From the NCBI GenBank assembly GCA_028282905.1, contig JANQGW010000008.1, positions 1 through 63,728 of the forward strand: DNA of 63,728 nt. Direction: 5' to 3'. The notes under the pieces are model-generated. The model did not search any database. It was given only the letters and a program-made list of their open reading frames with translations, and was not told the origin of the DNA. Position 1 is the first letter of the stretch, and each line of letters begins with the position of its first letter. Shown here piece after piece: positions 1-8,928 of the stretch. The translations under genes and the position numbers were made by a program. This DNA comes from Sedimentisphaerales bacterium (GTDB lineage: Bacteria; Planctomycetota; Phycisphaerae; Sedimentisphaerales; Anaerohalosphaeraceae).

Positions 1-1
1 C

Positions 2-481
2 CCCATCAGTGTCGCAGGCAAGACGTTTTATGCCGCCGAGCAGATCCTGCAGGATTTTGACAATACCTGCATCGTCCGCCTGGGTCTGCCGCTGGGCGAT
101 TCCGTCACCGGCGACAAAGGCGCCATCGACTGGATCAAAAGCCGCCTGACCAAAAACCGCCCCGTCACCCTGTTTGTCGATGAACTGCGAAGCTGCGTCT
201 GGTGCGACCAGATCGCCGACATGACCACCGCCCTGCTGAACACCGACACCTGCGGCCTCTACCACTTCGGGGGCGAACGCCCCTGGCAGCTCTACGAAAT
301 CGGCCAGTACGTCCAGGACAAATACCAAACCGCCCCCGAACTCCTAAAAGGCATCTACCGCCACGAAGAAGTCAACGGCCCACCCCGCATCGGCAATGTA
401 TCAATGAACAGTGCAAAACTAAAAAATGCCTTGAATGATGCAAATATTACCTTTTCAGATTTACCACTTCCATCCAAGTGA
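2..481 (+). CDS. RmlD-like NAD(P)-dependent sugar-nucleotide reductase, C-terminal part
   Basis: The gene is open at the left edge, so only its last 159 codons are present. The visible part reads like the C-terminal half of RmlD/dTDP-4-dehydrorhamnose reductase-type extended SDR proteins: it starts near the helix with AGKTFYAAEQ, continues with RLGLPLGDS and ends with the substrate-binding region (LYHFGGERPWQLYEIGQYV). Family knowledge suggests reduction of a nucleotide-linked keto-sugar in the cytosol. The catalytic Tyr-x3-Lys would lie upstream of the window. The last codons are odd: positions 380-451 have a diverged second copy at 1218-1289, so the present 3' end may be a replacement. Exact substrate unknown. 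Confidence 0.75.
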   Translation, partial: PISVAGKTFYAAEQILQDFDNTCIVRLGLPLGDSVTGDKGAIDWIKSRLTKNRPVTLFVDELRSCVWCDQIADMTTALLNTDTCGLYHFGGERPWQLYEIGQYVQDKYQTAPELLKGIYRHEEVNGPPRIGNVSMNSAKLKNALNDANITFSDLPLPSK

Positions 482-504
482 TATAAAAAACTCTCTAAGA
501 TTCT

Positions 505-988
505 CTAGATAACATTAGCATTCGACTCATAATCGTTCTTAAAGTCTTCATAGACATAGTAAACTGTTTTTAAATCATTTAAATACATTTCAATTGCAGG
601 TTTTACCTCGCTATTCCAATCAAGCTTTCCTAACCCAGCTCCAATTTTCGGTAAGGAAACTGTTTTTATGTCATGCTTAATACAGTACTTTGCAAGATTT
701 CGCAATCCACGGTTGAGAAAGGATAGTTTTGCATGATACATATCTGGCTGCGTTGCAATATACATTATGCCCGGGCGACAGTCAGTTTGGGGAGCCACAA
801 AAACATCACCACTTTCAAATTTATTATTTTCGTGTGAATCGTTTAAAGGCTTTTTGTGCATCTGGCCATTTTTTTGAAATCTTTAACGCTAGACCAGTTC
901 CCAAGCCTTCTTGTGAACCCGTCGCTACTCCCTGTGCTATAAAATCTGAATGTGTATTTAAGATATCACCACTTGTAAACACAAGCAT
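505..988 (-). pseudogene. Macro-domain (ADP-ribose-binding) protein, frameshifted
   Basis: Reading from an ATG at 988, the minus strand gives a macro-domain N-terminus (FTSGDIL, IAQGVATG, GLALKISKKWPD, KAFKRFTRK) that hits a stop at 824-826. The rest of the domain continues in the next frame (ESGDVFVAPQ, then SLPKIGAGLGKLDW and a C-terminal helix) to a stop at 505. The two halves together make one complete Poa1/DarG-like macro domain of about 160 residues. The break falls in an A/T-rich run near 822-832 and is consistent with one lost base. Macro domains bind or hydrolyse ADP-ribose derivatives and some act as antitoxins. It could be a true pseudogene or an assembly error in the A-run. Confidence 0.7.
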
Positions 989-1143
989 AGCTTCATTCCA
1001 ATACTAATTCTAAGTAACTGCCTTCTATATAATTTGATGACTGCGATCCGCTCATCGGACAAGCGGTTCAGCCAGCATTGCCGGTTCTGGGCAATCTCAT
1101 CGTGAGATTCAAGGCTCTGCCTGTTGACGACTTTCTTTGTCAT
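958..1143 (-). pseudogene. Remnant of a short antitoxin-like protein
   Basis: A 61-codon frame begins MTKKVVNRQSLESHDE and continues NRQCWLNRLSDERIAVI and LYRRQ. This resembles the start of a common small bacterial protein often encoded next to nucleotidyltransferase-type toxins, with a conserved WL..(T/S).(D/E)ER...(V/I)..LRRQ pattern. After about codon 44 the similarity is lost and the frame runs into the start of the macro-domain gene. I read it as a truncated leftover in the same debris patch; no toxin partner is visible. Family assignment is from memory and tentative. Confidence 0.3.
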
Positions 1144-1217
1144 AAACGAATTATATCATCGCAATCGCCGCCCGTAAATACCTTCCATCAGCGGAATTGT
1201 AAATTTTCACTGAAAAA

Positions 1218-1334
1218 CCGCCCCGCATCGGCAGCGTTTCAATGAACAGCACTAAACTTAAAACCACCTTAATGAACGCAAACGTCACCCCCAGCATTTC
1301 ATTTCAGCCCGGAAAAATGGAAATATTGCAATAA
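1218..1334 (+). pseudogene. Detached second copy of the rmlD 3' end
   Basis: In one frame this stretch encodes PPRIGSVSMNS, TKLK and MNANVT, followed by a different tail and a TAA at 1332-1334. It aligns without gaps to the end of the gene at 2-481 (positions 380-451): by my count 53 of 72 bases match, with many of the changes synonymous. There is no start codon or upstream coding frame here. The simplest reading is that a block (about 0.75 kb, with the macro-domain remnant) was inserted at the 3' end of the sugar reductase gene together with a replacement 3' end, displacing the old one. Positions 1335-1496 show no gene. Confidence 0.55.
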
Positions 1335-1496
1335 TTTTCGGCTAAAAATAGTCAGTCATAGTAACCATTTCGAAAAAATTGTAATAGCAATCTTATTCTT
1401 CTAAGACTATGATTTGAACTGACGATTCAGCAGTTTTTCGAGGCGAGAGTCAGATATAACCGTTTACGAGCCAGCGGTAATGTAGAATGTCGTAAT

Positions 1497-2498
1497 ATGA
1501 TGACACCCAAAGAAAGAATGTTAGCCACCATCAACGGTCAGCCCTGTGATCGAACCGCAGTGACACCGATCTTCATGGCGTGGGCTGCACATTTCATCAA
1601 TCGAACTTACAGGGACTATTACCTGGACGGAAACGTTTTAGTGCAGGCTCAACTGGCAGTTGTCAGGGCATTCAACATCGACCAGATCAGTGCTATCAGC
1701 GATCCCTGGCGAGAGGCCTCTGCGTATGGAATGCAGTTTGAATACCCGGAGCAGGGAGTCGGCATCCCACAGGACATATTGCTCAAAACCCCCGCTGACA
1801 TGAGCAAACTAAAACCCCTGGATATCGCCGCTTCCAAACGCATGCAGCAGCGTGTCGACAGCGTTGCAGCGATGGCAGATGAAATCGGTCAAACACACAG
1901 CGTGCTTGGGTGGGTCGAGGGACCGCTGGCTGAATATGCAGACCTGCGCGGCTTGGAAGAAGCCATGCTCGACCTGATCGACAGGCCGGAGATGTTCCAT
2001 AAAGCAGCTGATGTGATCACTCAAAATGCGATTGATTTTGCTGTTGCCCAGATTCAGGCCGGCGCAGACACCATCGGCATCGGCGATGCCGCGGCAAGCC
2101 TGGTGGGCTCCACACTGTATGAAAGCCATGTCCTGCCGCTGGAAAAAAGACTGATCGACGCCATCCATGAAGCCGGCGGACTGGCAAAACTGCATATTTG
2201 TGGCAATATCAGCTCCATCATCGACCTGATGGCTCAAACCGGAGCCGATGTGATTGATGTGGACTGGATGGTCCCGCTGGATAATGCCCGGGAAAAAGTC
2301 GGCGATAACATTACGCTGTGCGGCAATTTCAACCCCACCGGAGTTCTCTTGCAGGGAACGCCGCAAATCATCGCAGACGCGGCCGCGGAATGTATCGCCA
2401 AAGCAGGCTCGCGTTTTATCCTGATGCCGGGCTGTGAAGTCCCCCAGGGCTGCCCGGCAGAAAACCTTCGAGCTTTCTGCCCGGTTGTGGATGGCTGA
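1497..2498 (+). CDS. Uroporphyrinogen decarboxylase-family protein (MtaA/CmuA-like)
   Basis: A 333-residue protein with the URO-D/methylcobamide:CoM methyltransferase fold: it opens TPKERMLATINGQPCDRTAV, has GDAAASLVG in the middle, a zinc-ligand style HICGN and a late LMPGCEVP. These His-x-Cys-Gly and Pro-Gly-Cys motifs are typical of the MtaA/MtbA/CmuA branch, which moves methyl groups to or from corrinoids, rather than true HemE. Two in-frame ATGs start the gene (1497 and 1500); the second fits the family start better. No clear ribosome site is seen. It lies 42 bp before a Gfo/Idh oxidoreductase on the same strand and may be cotranscribed. The substrate cannot be told from sequence. Confidence 0.8.
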   Translation: MMTPKERMLATINGQPCDRTAVTPIFMAWAAHFINRTYRDYYLDGNVLVQAQLAVVRAFNIDQISAISDPWREASAYGMQFEYPEQGVGIPQDILLKTPADMSKLKPLDIAASKRMQQRVDSVAAMADEIGQTHSVLGWVEGPLAEYADLRGLEEAMLDLIDRPEMFHKAADVITQNAIDFAVAQIQAGADTIGIGDAAASLVGSTLYESHVLPLEKRLIDAIHEAGGLAKLHICGNISSIIDLMAQTGADVIDVDWMVPLDNAREKVGDNITLCGNFNPTGVLLQGTPQIIADAAAECIAKAGSRFILMPGCEVPQGCPAENLRAFCPVVDG

Positions 2499-2540
2499 TT
2501 TTAAACTGACCAATACATGAATAACCAAGGAGATTGACAC

Positions 2541-3878
2541 ATGGCCCGAAAGACTATCAATCGACGACATTTTTTAAAAACCGCCGCAGCCACCAGCGCT
2601 TTTACGATTATCCCCAGACATGTCTTGGGCGGAAACGGTCACACCGCGGCCAACGACAAGATCAACATCGCCGGCATCGGCATCGGCGGCATGGGTTTCT
2701 ACAATCTCAGGCAGCTTGAGAGCCAGAACATCGTTGCCCTCTGTGATGTTGACCACCAACACGCAGCGAAAGCCTTTAAGCAGTATCCAAACGCCCGGCG
2801 GTATAAAGATTACCGAATCATGCTGGACAAGCAGAAAGATATCGACGCAGTCCTCATCGCGACCCCGGATCATACCCACGCCGTCATCTCTATCGACTGC
2901 ATGCAAGCCGGCAAGCACGTGTATTGTCAAAAGCCGCTGACCCACACCCCGCAGGAAGCCCGTGATGTCGCCCGCGTCGCCAAAGAAACCGGCGTCGTCA
3001 CCCAGATGGGAATCCAGGGACACTCTGGCGAAGGAATCCAGCGTATTTGCGAATGGATCTGGGACGGCGCCATCGGCAAGGTCAAACAAGTGGATGCCTG
3101 GTGTTCACTGGCCTATTATCCCCCCGGCCAGGCCAATTGGTGCACCACTCACTATGACATCCCCGCCGAAAAACCGCCGGTCCCCAAAAGTTTGGACTGG
3201 AATTTATGGCTGGGCCCGGCACCGTTTCGTAATTACCACCCAACCTATCATCCCGGCCGCTGGCGCGCGTGGTACGATTTCGGCTGCGGCATGATGGGCG
3301 ACAGAGGCGTCCATACCCTCGACCCCGTTTTCACCGCCTTAAAACTCAAACAGCCCGAAGTCATCAGTGCCACCGTGTCAAATCTAAACGAGCAAACCCA
3401 CCCGATCTCGTCGATTGTACAATACCATTTCGCCGCCCGCAGCGACATGCCCCCGGTCAAACTGACTTGGTACGAAGGCATCGAAGCCCCCCGCCCCGAT
3501 GACCTTGAAGACCGGCGCAAACTGCCCAGCGAAGGCGGCGTTCTGTTCAAAGGCGATAAAGGAACCATTATGTGCGGCGTTTACGGCAACAGCCCACGGA
3601 TCATCCCCGAAGCAAAGATGAAAGAGTATAAACGCCCGCCCCAAACACTGCCTCGGATCAAAGGCTCTCATGAAATGGAATGGGTCAGCGCCATCAAAGA
3701 AGGTCGCAAAGCGAATGCCGACTTCCAGTATTCCGGTCTCTTGACCGAATTTGTCCTGCTCGGCAACCTGGCAAAACGCACACAATCCAAACTCTACTAC
3801 GACGCCAAAAACGGAAAAATCACCAACAACGACCGGGCCAACCAACTAATGCACAAAGAATATCGAACCGGCTGGTAA
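2541..3878 (+). CDS. TAT-exported Gfo/Idh/MocA-family oxidoreductase
   Basis: The N-terminus is a twin-arginine signal (NRRHFLKTAA then a hydrophobic stretch and a PRHVLGG end), so the protein is probably exported folded with its cofactor. The Rossmann part follows with GIGIGGMGFYNL, the ALCDVD loop and the family's VLIATPDHTH and CQKPLTHT (the Lys of the E/QKP motif is present). The C-terminal half has MMGDRGVHTLDP and GSHEMEWVSAIKEGRKA, typical of the large group of such enzymes in Planctomycetes. Length 445 residues is normal. A good AAGGAG site precedes the ATG at 2541. It probably uses NAD(P) on a sugar or glycoside; the substrate is unknown. Confidence 0.88.
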   Translation: MARKTINRRHFLKTAAATSAFTIIPRHVLGGNGHTAANDKINIAGIGIGGMGFYNLRQLESQNIVALCDVDHQHAAKAFKQYPNARRYKDYRIMLDKQKDIDAVLIATPDHTHAVISIDCMQAGKHVYCQKPLTHTPQEARDVARVAKETGVVTQMGIQGHSGEGIQRICEWIWDGAIGKVKQVDAWCSLAYYPPGQANWCTTHYDIPAEKPPVPKSLDWNLWLGPAPFRNYHPTYHPGRWRAWYDFGCGMMGDRGVHTLDPVFTALKLKQPEVISATVSNLNEQTHPISSIVQYHFAARSDMPPVKLTWYEGIEAPRPDDLEDRRKLPSEGGVLFKGDKGTIMCGVYGNSPRIIPEAKMKEYKRPPQTLPRIKGSHEMEWVSAIKEGRKANADFQYSGLLTEFVLLGNLAKRTQSKLYYDAKNGKITNNDRANQLMHKEYRTGW

Positions 3879-4064
3879 CCCCGCTTCCACCTTTTCAAAT
3901 TTTGGGTTTCAATGACGGTTAAATGTCACCCCGCCATCACGGAAGGTCTGCAAAGCATCAGATTTCAGGCAAAAATCGCCTCTATCGCCCCAAATCCCCA
4001 CAATCTAACCCAATGCCCCTTGCTATTACCGCCGGTATTCCGTATATTCCTTAGAATATTAGTG

Positions 4065-4086
4065 TCATTCCCGCAAAAGCGGGGGA
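4065..4086 (+). repeat. Short hairpin repeat (GTCATTCCCGC type)
   Basis: The piece GTCATTCCCGC-AAAA-GCGGGGGA in the 243-bp gap before glnS is an inverted form of the dispersed GGAAT...GAATGAC hairpin family found at many places further right. No other feature is seen in this gap. Confidence 0.5.
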
Positions 4087-4121
4087 CGCGCCCCTAAAGA
4101 CTGAAGACTAAGGACTAAGTT

Positions 4122-5864
4122 ATGACAGACACAAACGAAACGAACGAACAGCGGCTGGACTTCATTCGCCAGATCGTCGCCGACGACATCGCCACCGGCA
4201 AGTGGGACGAGCGGACGCACACCCGCTTCCCGCCGGAACCGAACGGCTATCTGCATATCGGCCACGCCAAGAGCATCTGCCTGAACTTCGGCATCGCCGC
4301 CGAATTCGGCGGAAAATGCAACCTGCGCTTCGACGACACCAACCCCTGCAAAGAAGAGCAGGAATACGTCGATTCGATCACCGAAGACGTCTCCTGGCTC
4401 GGCTGGGATTTCGGGCAATCACCCCTGTTCGCCTCCGACTATTTCCAGCAGATGTACGACTGGGCCGTCGAGCTGATCAAAAAGGGAAAGGCCTACGTCT
4501 GCGACCTGACGCCGGAAGAAACCCGCGAATACCGCGGCACACTCAAAGAGCCGGGCAAAAACAGCCCTTACCGCGATCGGACGCCCGAAGAAAACCTCGA
4601 CCTGTTCGCACGCATGAAAGCCGGCGAATTCCCCGACGGCTCCAAGACGCTCAAAGCCAAGATCGACATGGCCAGCCCGAACATCAACATGCGCGACCCG
4701 GTCATGTACCGCATCCTGCACGCCGACCATCACCGCGCCGGCAGCGACTGGTGTGTCTACCCGATGTACGACTGGGCACACGGCCTCGAAGACTCCATCG
4801 AGTCCATCACCCACTCGATCTGCACGCTGGAATTCGAAAACCACCGCCCGCTCTACGACTGGTTCCTCGACGCCCTCGACATCCACCACCCGCAGCAGAT
4901 CGAATTCGCCCGCCTCAACCTGACCTATACCGTCATGAGCAAGCGGAAACTGCTCGAGCTGGTCAAAGACAACCACGTCTCCGGCTGGGACGACCCGCGC
5001 ATGCCCACACTCTCCGGCCTGCGACGCCGGGGCTTTTCGCCCGAGGCCATCCGCAGCTTCTGCAAGACCATCGGCGTCAACAAGTTCAACAGCACCATCG
5101 ACTACGCCCTGCTGGAACACTGTCTGCGTCAGGACCTCAACAAGACCAGCCCGCGCGTCATGGCCGTGCTCGACCCGCTCAAGGTCGTCATTACCAACTA
5201 CCCGGAAAGCCAGACCGACGAGCTCGATGCGGTTAACAACCCGGAAGACGAGTCTGCCGGCACCCGCAAAGTGCCCTTCAGCAAGGTCATCTATATCGAG
5301 CGGGACGACTTCATGGAAGACCCGCCCCGTAAATTCTTCCGGCTGGCACCGGGACGCGAGGTGCGTCTGCGGTATGCGTATTTCGTCACCTGCACCGATG
5401 TCATCAAGGACGCCGACGGCAACATTACCGAACTGCACTGCACCTATGACCCCGAAACCCGCGGCGGCGACGCCCCCGACGGCCGGCGTGTCAAGGCCAC
5501 CCTGCACTGGGTCAGCGCTGAACACGGCCTCGACGCCGAGGTCCGCCTCTATGAACACATGTTCACAAAGGAAAATCCCGAAAAGGTCAAAAAGGACGCC
5601 CACTTCACAGATAATATCAACCCGGACTCGCTGAAGGTATTAGACAACTGCATCATCGAGCCGTCCGTCAAAGACACCAACCCGCAGGACCGATTCCAGT
5701 TCGAACGCATGGGCTACTTCTGCACAGACAAAGACTCAAGCACCGAAAAATTAGTCTTCAACAAAACCGTCGGCCTCAAAGACACCTGGGCAAAAATGCA
5801 AAAACAGCAGCAGAAGCAAAAAGAAAACCAGAAAAAACAGCAACAACAGAAAAGGGGTTCATAA
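4122..5864 (+). CDS. glnS: Glutaminyl-tRNA synthetase
   Basis: A class I aminoacyl-tRNA synthetase of 580 residues that charges tRNA-Gln directly with glutamine. The nucleotide-binding HIGH motif is at residues 45-48 in [22 protein letters not shown] follows, and the KMSKS-like VMSKRKL is near residue 272. The C-terminal beta-barrel anticodon domains are present to about residue 550, and the protein ends in an extra Lys/Gln-rich basic tail of about 25 residues that is not part of the usual enzyme. The start at 4122 matches the family start (about 20 residues before [14 protein letters not shown]). It is flanked by gaps and followed by an intrinsic terminator, so it is likely monocistronic. 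Confidence 0.97.
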   Translation: MTDTNETNEQRLDFIRQIVADDIATGKWDERTHTRFPPEPNGYLHIGHAKSICLNFGIAAEFGGKCNLRFDDTNPCKEEQEYVDSITEDVSWLGWDFGQSPLFASDYFQQMYDWAVELIKKGKAYVCDLTPEETREYRGTLKEPGKNSPYRDRTPEENLDLFARMKAGEFPDGSKTLKAKIDMASPNINMRDPVMYRILHADHHRAGSDWCVYPMYDWAHGLEDSIESITHSICTLEFENHRPLYDWFLDALDIHHPQQIEFARLNLTYTVMSKRKLLELVKDNHVSGWDDPRMPTLSGLRRRGFSPEAIRSFCKTIGVNKFNSTIDYALLEHCLRQDLNKTSPRVMAVLDPLKVVITNYPESQTDELDAVNNPEDESAGTRKVPFSKVIYIERDDFMEDPPRKFFRLAPGREVRLRYAYFVTCTDVIKDADGNITELHCTYDPETRGGDAPDGRRVKATLHWVSAEHGLDAEVRLYEHMFTKENPEKVKKDAHFTDNINPDSLKVLDNCIIEPSVKDTNPQDRFQFERMGYFCTDKDSSTEKLVFNKTVGLKDTWAKMQKQQQKQKENQKKQQQQKRGS

Positions 5865-5943
5865 CCCCACAGAGTAAAACTTCCAAGAGCGCTTCGCTGT
5901 TGTAAGTTTGAATAACAGCAGCGTGGAACGATAGTGACACGAC

Positions 5944-5981
5944 AAAACCGGCAAGAGCACAACGCTGTTGCCGGTTTTTTT
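5944..5981 (+). terminator. Intrinsic terminator after glnS
   Basis: The stem AAACCGGCAA (5945-5954) pairs with TTGCCGGTTT (5968-5977), and the T-run continues downstream. It lies 80 bp after the glnS stop. The rest of the gene-free stretch 5865-6209 shows nothing clear apart from the ribosome site of the next gene. Confidence 0.8.
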
Positions 5982-6209
5982 GCGCAGTCTGAAACACAAG
6001 AAATTAATCATTATTCATTAATCATTTAAAGCGTCCGTCCCCTACGTCCTATCCGTCCCATTTCACCCAAGAGAGCCAATCGACGATCTACTCACTACTG
6101 CCTACTATCTCCTCCCTAAAAACAATCCGTTGACAATTCCAAAGAATCGTTTAAAATTTGAAATCGACAGTGTTTGAGAGTTTACTTTGACGACGAAAGG
6201 AGAATTTCG

Positions 6210-7178
6210 ATGAGACTTAGACTTGTTACACTATCTGCTTTATCCTGTATCATCATTGCCGGCTGCGGCGGCCGAATGGGCCACACCCCGGACAGGGCCT
6301 TTGTCAGCCCGACCTCACTGGGCACCCACAAAAGCATCAGCGAAGGCCAGGGCATGCTCTACACCCTCCGCGGCGGCACCATCGACATGGCCCACGTCCG
6401 CGGCACCGCCGACCAAACCAAGAAAGCCTACGACCGTGCCTACGACCGCATCGTCGACGGTCGAAGAAGCTTCACCGTCTCCCCCGCATGGGAGCGCATC
6501 ACCAACAAAGTCCGGTTCGAATATCCGCCCGATTGGGACCAAAGGCCCCGAGGCGAACGGCAGGCGATCGCCCATCAGATCGCCTTAAAAGTCGCCCCCG
6601 TCGTCGGCTACAACTCCACCTTAATGCATGAAATGCTCACCTGGAAAGGCGCCAAGTTCTTCCTGATCGAGCCGGAGTTCAAGTCCTCATTCTCATGGGA
6701 GGACCTGTATTGCCACGCCGTCGGAGCGTGGGTCGCCACCGATGCGATCAAAGAGGGAGGTGATTTTAATACCACCTTCACCCGGCTGCTCAATCAGGAA
6801 TTTGTACGGCTCGGCGTCGTCTCCAGGGCCAGGGCCAAAGAGATCACCGAATCCGTCCGCGGCACCTGGTACACACGCTCGTCGCTGAACATGCGAAACA
6901 TGGACAGCTACCTGGACGATGATGTCTCGCCCTGCATCATCCCGGGTTTCACGGACGAGCCGCCAATTACCTACCCGCTGCCCAATCTCGACGGCATCGA
7001 AAAATACGGCATCAAGGTCACCTATACCATTACCGCCGCTTTCCTGGAGACCGGCACCCTCAAACGAATCGCCGGAACCTCCAGCGCGCTTGAGCCGCTG
7101 AAAGACTTCAAACCCATCATGAAAAACATCCAGGAAGAAGCAAAAAGAAAACACCCCGAATTAATCATACACAAGTAA
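6210..7178 (+). CDS. Lipoprotein, DUF4056-like
   Basis: The ATG at 6210 is chosen because a GAAAGGAGAA ribosome site sits just before it and because it gives a clean lipoprotein signal (MRLRLVTLSALS, then the lipobox IIAGC). An upstream in-frame ATG at 6174 would bury the signal. The mature part of about 300 residues contains GGTIDMAHVRGTAD, a pattern I associate with DUF4056 proteins, plus HEMLTWKG and FSWEDLYCHAVG with conserved acidic and His residues reminiscent of an enzyme. Function is unknown. It is followed by two hairpins (7190 and 7278) that would end transcription. The 322-residue length is normal for the group. Confidence 0.65.
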   Translation: MRLRLVTLSALSCIIIAGCGGRMGHTPDRAFVSPTSLGTHKSISEGQGMLYTLRGGTIDMAHVRGTADQTKKAYDRAYDRIVDGRRSFTVSPAWERITNKVRFEYPPDWDQRPRGERQAIAHQIALKVAPVVGYNSTLMHEMLTWKGAKFFLIEPEFKSSFSWEDLYCHAVGAWVATDAIKEGGDFNTTFTRLLNQEFVRLGVVSRARAKEITESVRGTWYTRSSLNMRNMDSYLDDDVSPCIIPGFTDEPPITYPLPNLDGIEKYGIKVTYTITAAFLETGTLKRIAGTSSALEPLKDFKPIMKNIQEEAKRKHPELIIHK

Positions 7179-7189
7179 TGAAATTCTTT

Positions 7190-7218
7190 AACCCCCTCAA
7201 CCCAGTTGAGGGGGTTGT
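7190..7218 (+). terminator. Hairpin terminator / repeat palindrome
   Basis: AACCCCCTCAAC pairs perfectly with GTTGAGGGGGTT around a 3-base loop, 12 bp after the lipoprotein stop. A close relative with compensating changes occurs at 23754-23780, so this is also a member of a dispersed palindrome family. Confidence 0.7.
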
Positions 7219-7277
7219 TATTCGTCCGTGCAAAAGTCCGTGTATGTCCGTGCTCGTCCCCATCCGTCCCATTCCCC

Positions 7278-7306
7278 CCCCGCAACCTATTGCGGGGTTT
7301 TATTTT
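7278..7306 (+). terminator. Intrinsic terminator
   Basis: CCCCGCAA (7278-7285) pairs with TTGCGGGG (7290-7297), followed by TTTTATTTT. It lies between two convergent genes; the T-run serves the plus-strand lipoprotein gene. Confidence 0.75.
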
Positions 7307-7315
7307 CCCACACAA

Positions 7316-8338
7316 TCACTTCAAAGTTGTACTTGCAATGTGAGTATGCATATATGTTGTTGCTTCTAAAAGGGTATTGAATTTTTGGCATTCTCGAAGA
7401 ACTCTTCGATTATTTACAGTGACAGTAACTTTGTTTGTTCTTAGATCTGTATAACACCGATGGACTTTGTTACTACAGTCGTTCCCCTGCCATTCATTAT
7501 CAGCTAAGCGTACCCAATCGATATTGAAGCGAAGTCGATCCAAACACTGACCAAATTCATGACTCGACACAAATCTTTTGGTAGGGTCAGGATGGCATGC
7601 TTTTCTAACAATTCGTTTTAATTTTTCAGGTATAAACTCTTTAAAGCCTATATGTTTAAAAAGTGTCCCGGCCTGCATGTGTTCTATAAGATTAGGAACA
7701 GACGGAACAATAGAACGCCAATCGGATATATTTGAAAGGGATCGAAAAAGAGTAATTCCCACTGCAAAGACATCTGTAAGTTCCGAAGTAATTGGATTGG
7801 AATAAAACTCAGGAGGGAGGTGTGTATGATATCCATTTGCAGAACCCACAAGTGTCAATCCTGCATCCGTTGCAAGGCCAAAATCAGAGAGTTTTGCTGC
7901 GGTTGGAGCTAAAAGAATGTTTCCAGGCTTGATATCGCGGTGTAAGAAACCTTGGATATGTGCGTGTTCGAGCCCAAGAAGGATTCCGCGAATATAGGTT
8001 ATAGTTTCTTTAATTGAAACCCAACGCCCTTGTAACGCATCTTCTAGTGAACCTTCTGGTATATACTCTAAGTCAAGCACAACCCGGTCATCTCCATTTA
8101 CAGGGAAGATATTAGCTTCATTTATGCTAATTATGTGCTTATGCTGACATTTATTCAGTATCTGCGCTTCCTCCAAGTTATCCATAAATTTATCGGGGTC
8201 AGTACTCAAAAGAACTTTAATAGCTTTTTCTGTCTGAAGTGCTCGGTCAAAGACATGGTATACTTGACTGAAGTTTCCAGTACCCAAAGGTTTGATAATT
8301 TGATACTTATCGATAATAGTAGGCGTGGGTGTAATCAT
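7316..8338 (-). CDS. Eukaryotic-like serine/threonine protein kinase
   Basis: A soluble Hanks-type kinase of about 340 residues. From the start at 8338 the motifs are: Gly-rich loop GTGNFSQV near 19, the ATP lysine in KAIKV near 41, catalytic HRDIKPGN near 133, DFGLA near 152, and PPE in place of APE near 175. All catalytic residues are present, so it should be active. The domain ends near residue 270 and a 70-residue C-terminal extension of unknown type follows; there is no transmembrane helix. The ATG at 8338 overlaps the stop of the upstream gene (ATGA), which points to translational coupling; the longer start at 8353 is less likely. It is the last gene of the module at 7316-12043. Substrate unknown. 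Confidence 0.9.
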   Translation of the reverse strand: MITPTPTIIDKYQIIKPLGTGNFSQVYHVFDRALQTEKAIKVLLSTDPDKFMDNLEEAQILNKCQHKHIISINEANIFPVNGDDRVVLDLEYIPEGSLEDALQGRWVSIKETITYIRGILLGLEHAHIQGFLHRDIKPGNILLAPTAAKLSDFGLATDAGLTLVGSANGYHTHLPPEFYSNPITSELTDVFAVGITLFRSLSNISDWRSIVPSVPNLIEHMQAGTLFKHIGFKEFIPEKLKRIVRKACHPDPTKRFVSSHEFGQCLDRLRFNIDWVRLADNEWQGNDCSNKVHRCYTDLRTNKVTVTVNNRRVLRECQKFNTLLEATTYMHTHIASTTLK

Positions 8339-8787
8339 GGCAATTCGAACCAAGCAACAAGAACTGAATTCTTTTGGTTTTTATCCCAATACGGTGGATT
8401 CATTCCAAATACTTGATCACAATACGCATAAATATCTGTTCCTTTTGCCAGGCTAAGTTTAGAAGCAACAAAATTACCAGACACATATAACTGAATAGGT
8501 AGATTTCGTCTATGTGCAAGCAAATTCAGGATACCCATTGGAAAAGAGGATGTTATAAGCTGATTTTTATTCGGTTGTAACGTCAGTCTGTATGCAATGC
8601 GATCTGGAGTGTGCTGATCAAGTATCAAACTAAACTGGCTTTCGTACCAATCCATTAGTTGCGGAGCATTTTTGGGATCAATAGTAGACAACTTGCCCTT
8701 TTCAATTAACACAGGATTTGCTTTAGTACCTTCCAGAACAGAATAACGCAACTGCCCTGTCGCAACGTGTACACCAAGAATTTTCAT
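8335..8787 (-). CDS. Unknown protein, possible RNase H-like fold
   Basis: A 150-residue protein that I do not recognise with confidence. It begins MKILGVHVATGQLRYSVLEG, which looks like the first two strands of an RNase H/RuvX-type fold (ILG(V/I)D... in the enzymes), and later has DRIAYRLTL and LPIQLYVSG, which could be the following strands. The acidic residue normally found after the first strand is replaced by His/Ala-Thr, so nuclease activity is doubtful. It is translationally coupled to the kinase (4-bp overlap), so the two proteins probably act together, for example as partner or substrate. The fold assignment is a guess from pattern; the gene itself is well supported. Confidence 0.6.
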   Translation of the reverse strand: MKILGVHVATGQLRYSVLEGTKANPVLIEKGKLSTIDPKNAPQLMDWYESQFSLILDQHTPDRIAYRLTLQPNKNQLITSSFPMGILNLLAHRRNLPIQLYVSGNFVASKLSLAKGTDIYAYCDQVFGMNPPYWDKNQKNSVLVAWFELP

Positions 8788-8928
8788 TATTTATCTCCCG
8801 ATTTCATCAGAACATAATAAGGAACGCCCAAAATTACACTCTTTACGAAATGTTTTAGTTAATCCCTCTAATGCTTGTAAAGTCAAACAAATGCCCTGAC
8901 ACCTTTAATTTCCTCCTCAATTAAGATA

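Noticed and set aside
4419-5603. Long minus-strand frame over glnS, and a plus-strand frame 4202-5236
   Set aside because: Both lie inside the unmistakable glnS gene and are produced by its high G/C third positions; no protein family is recognisable.
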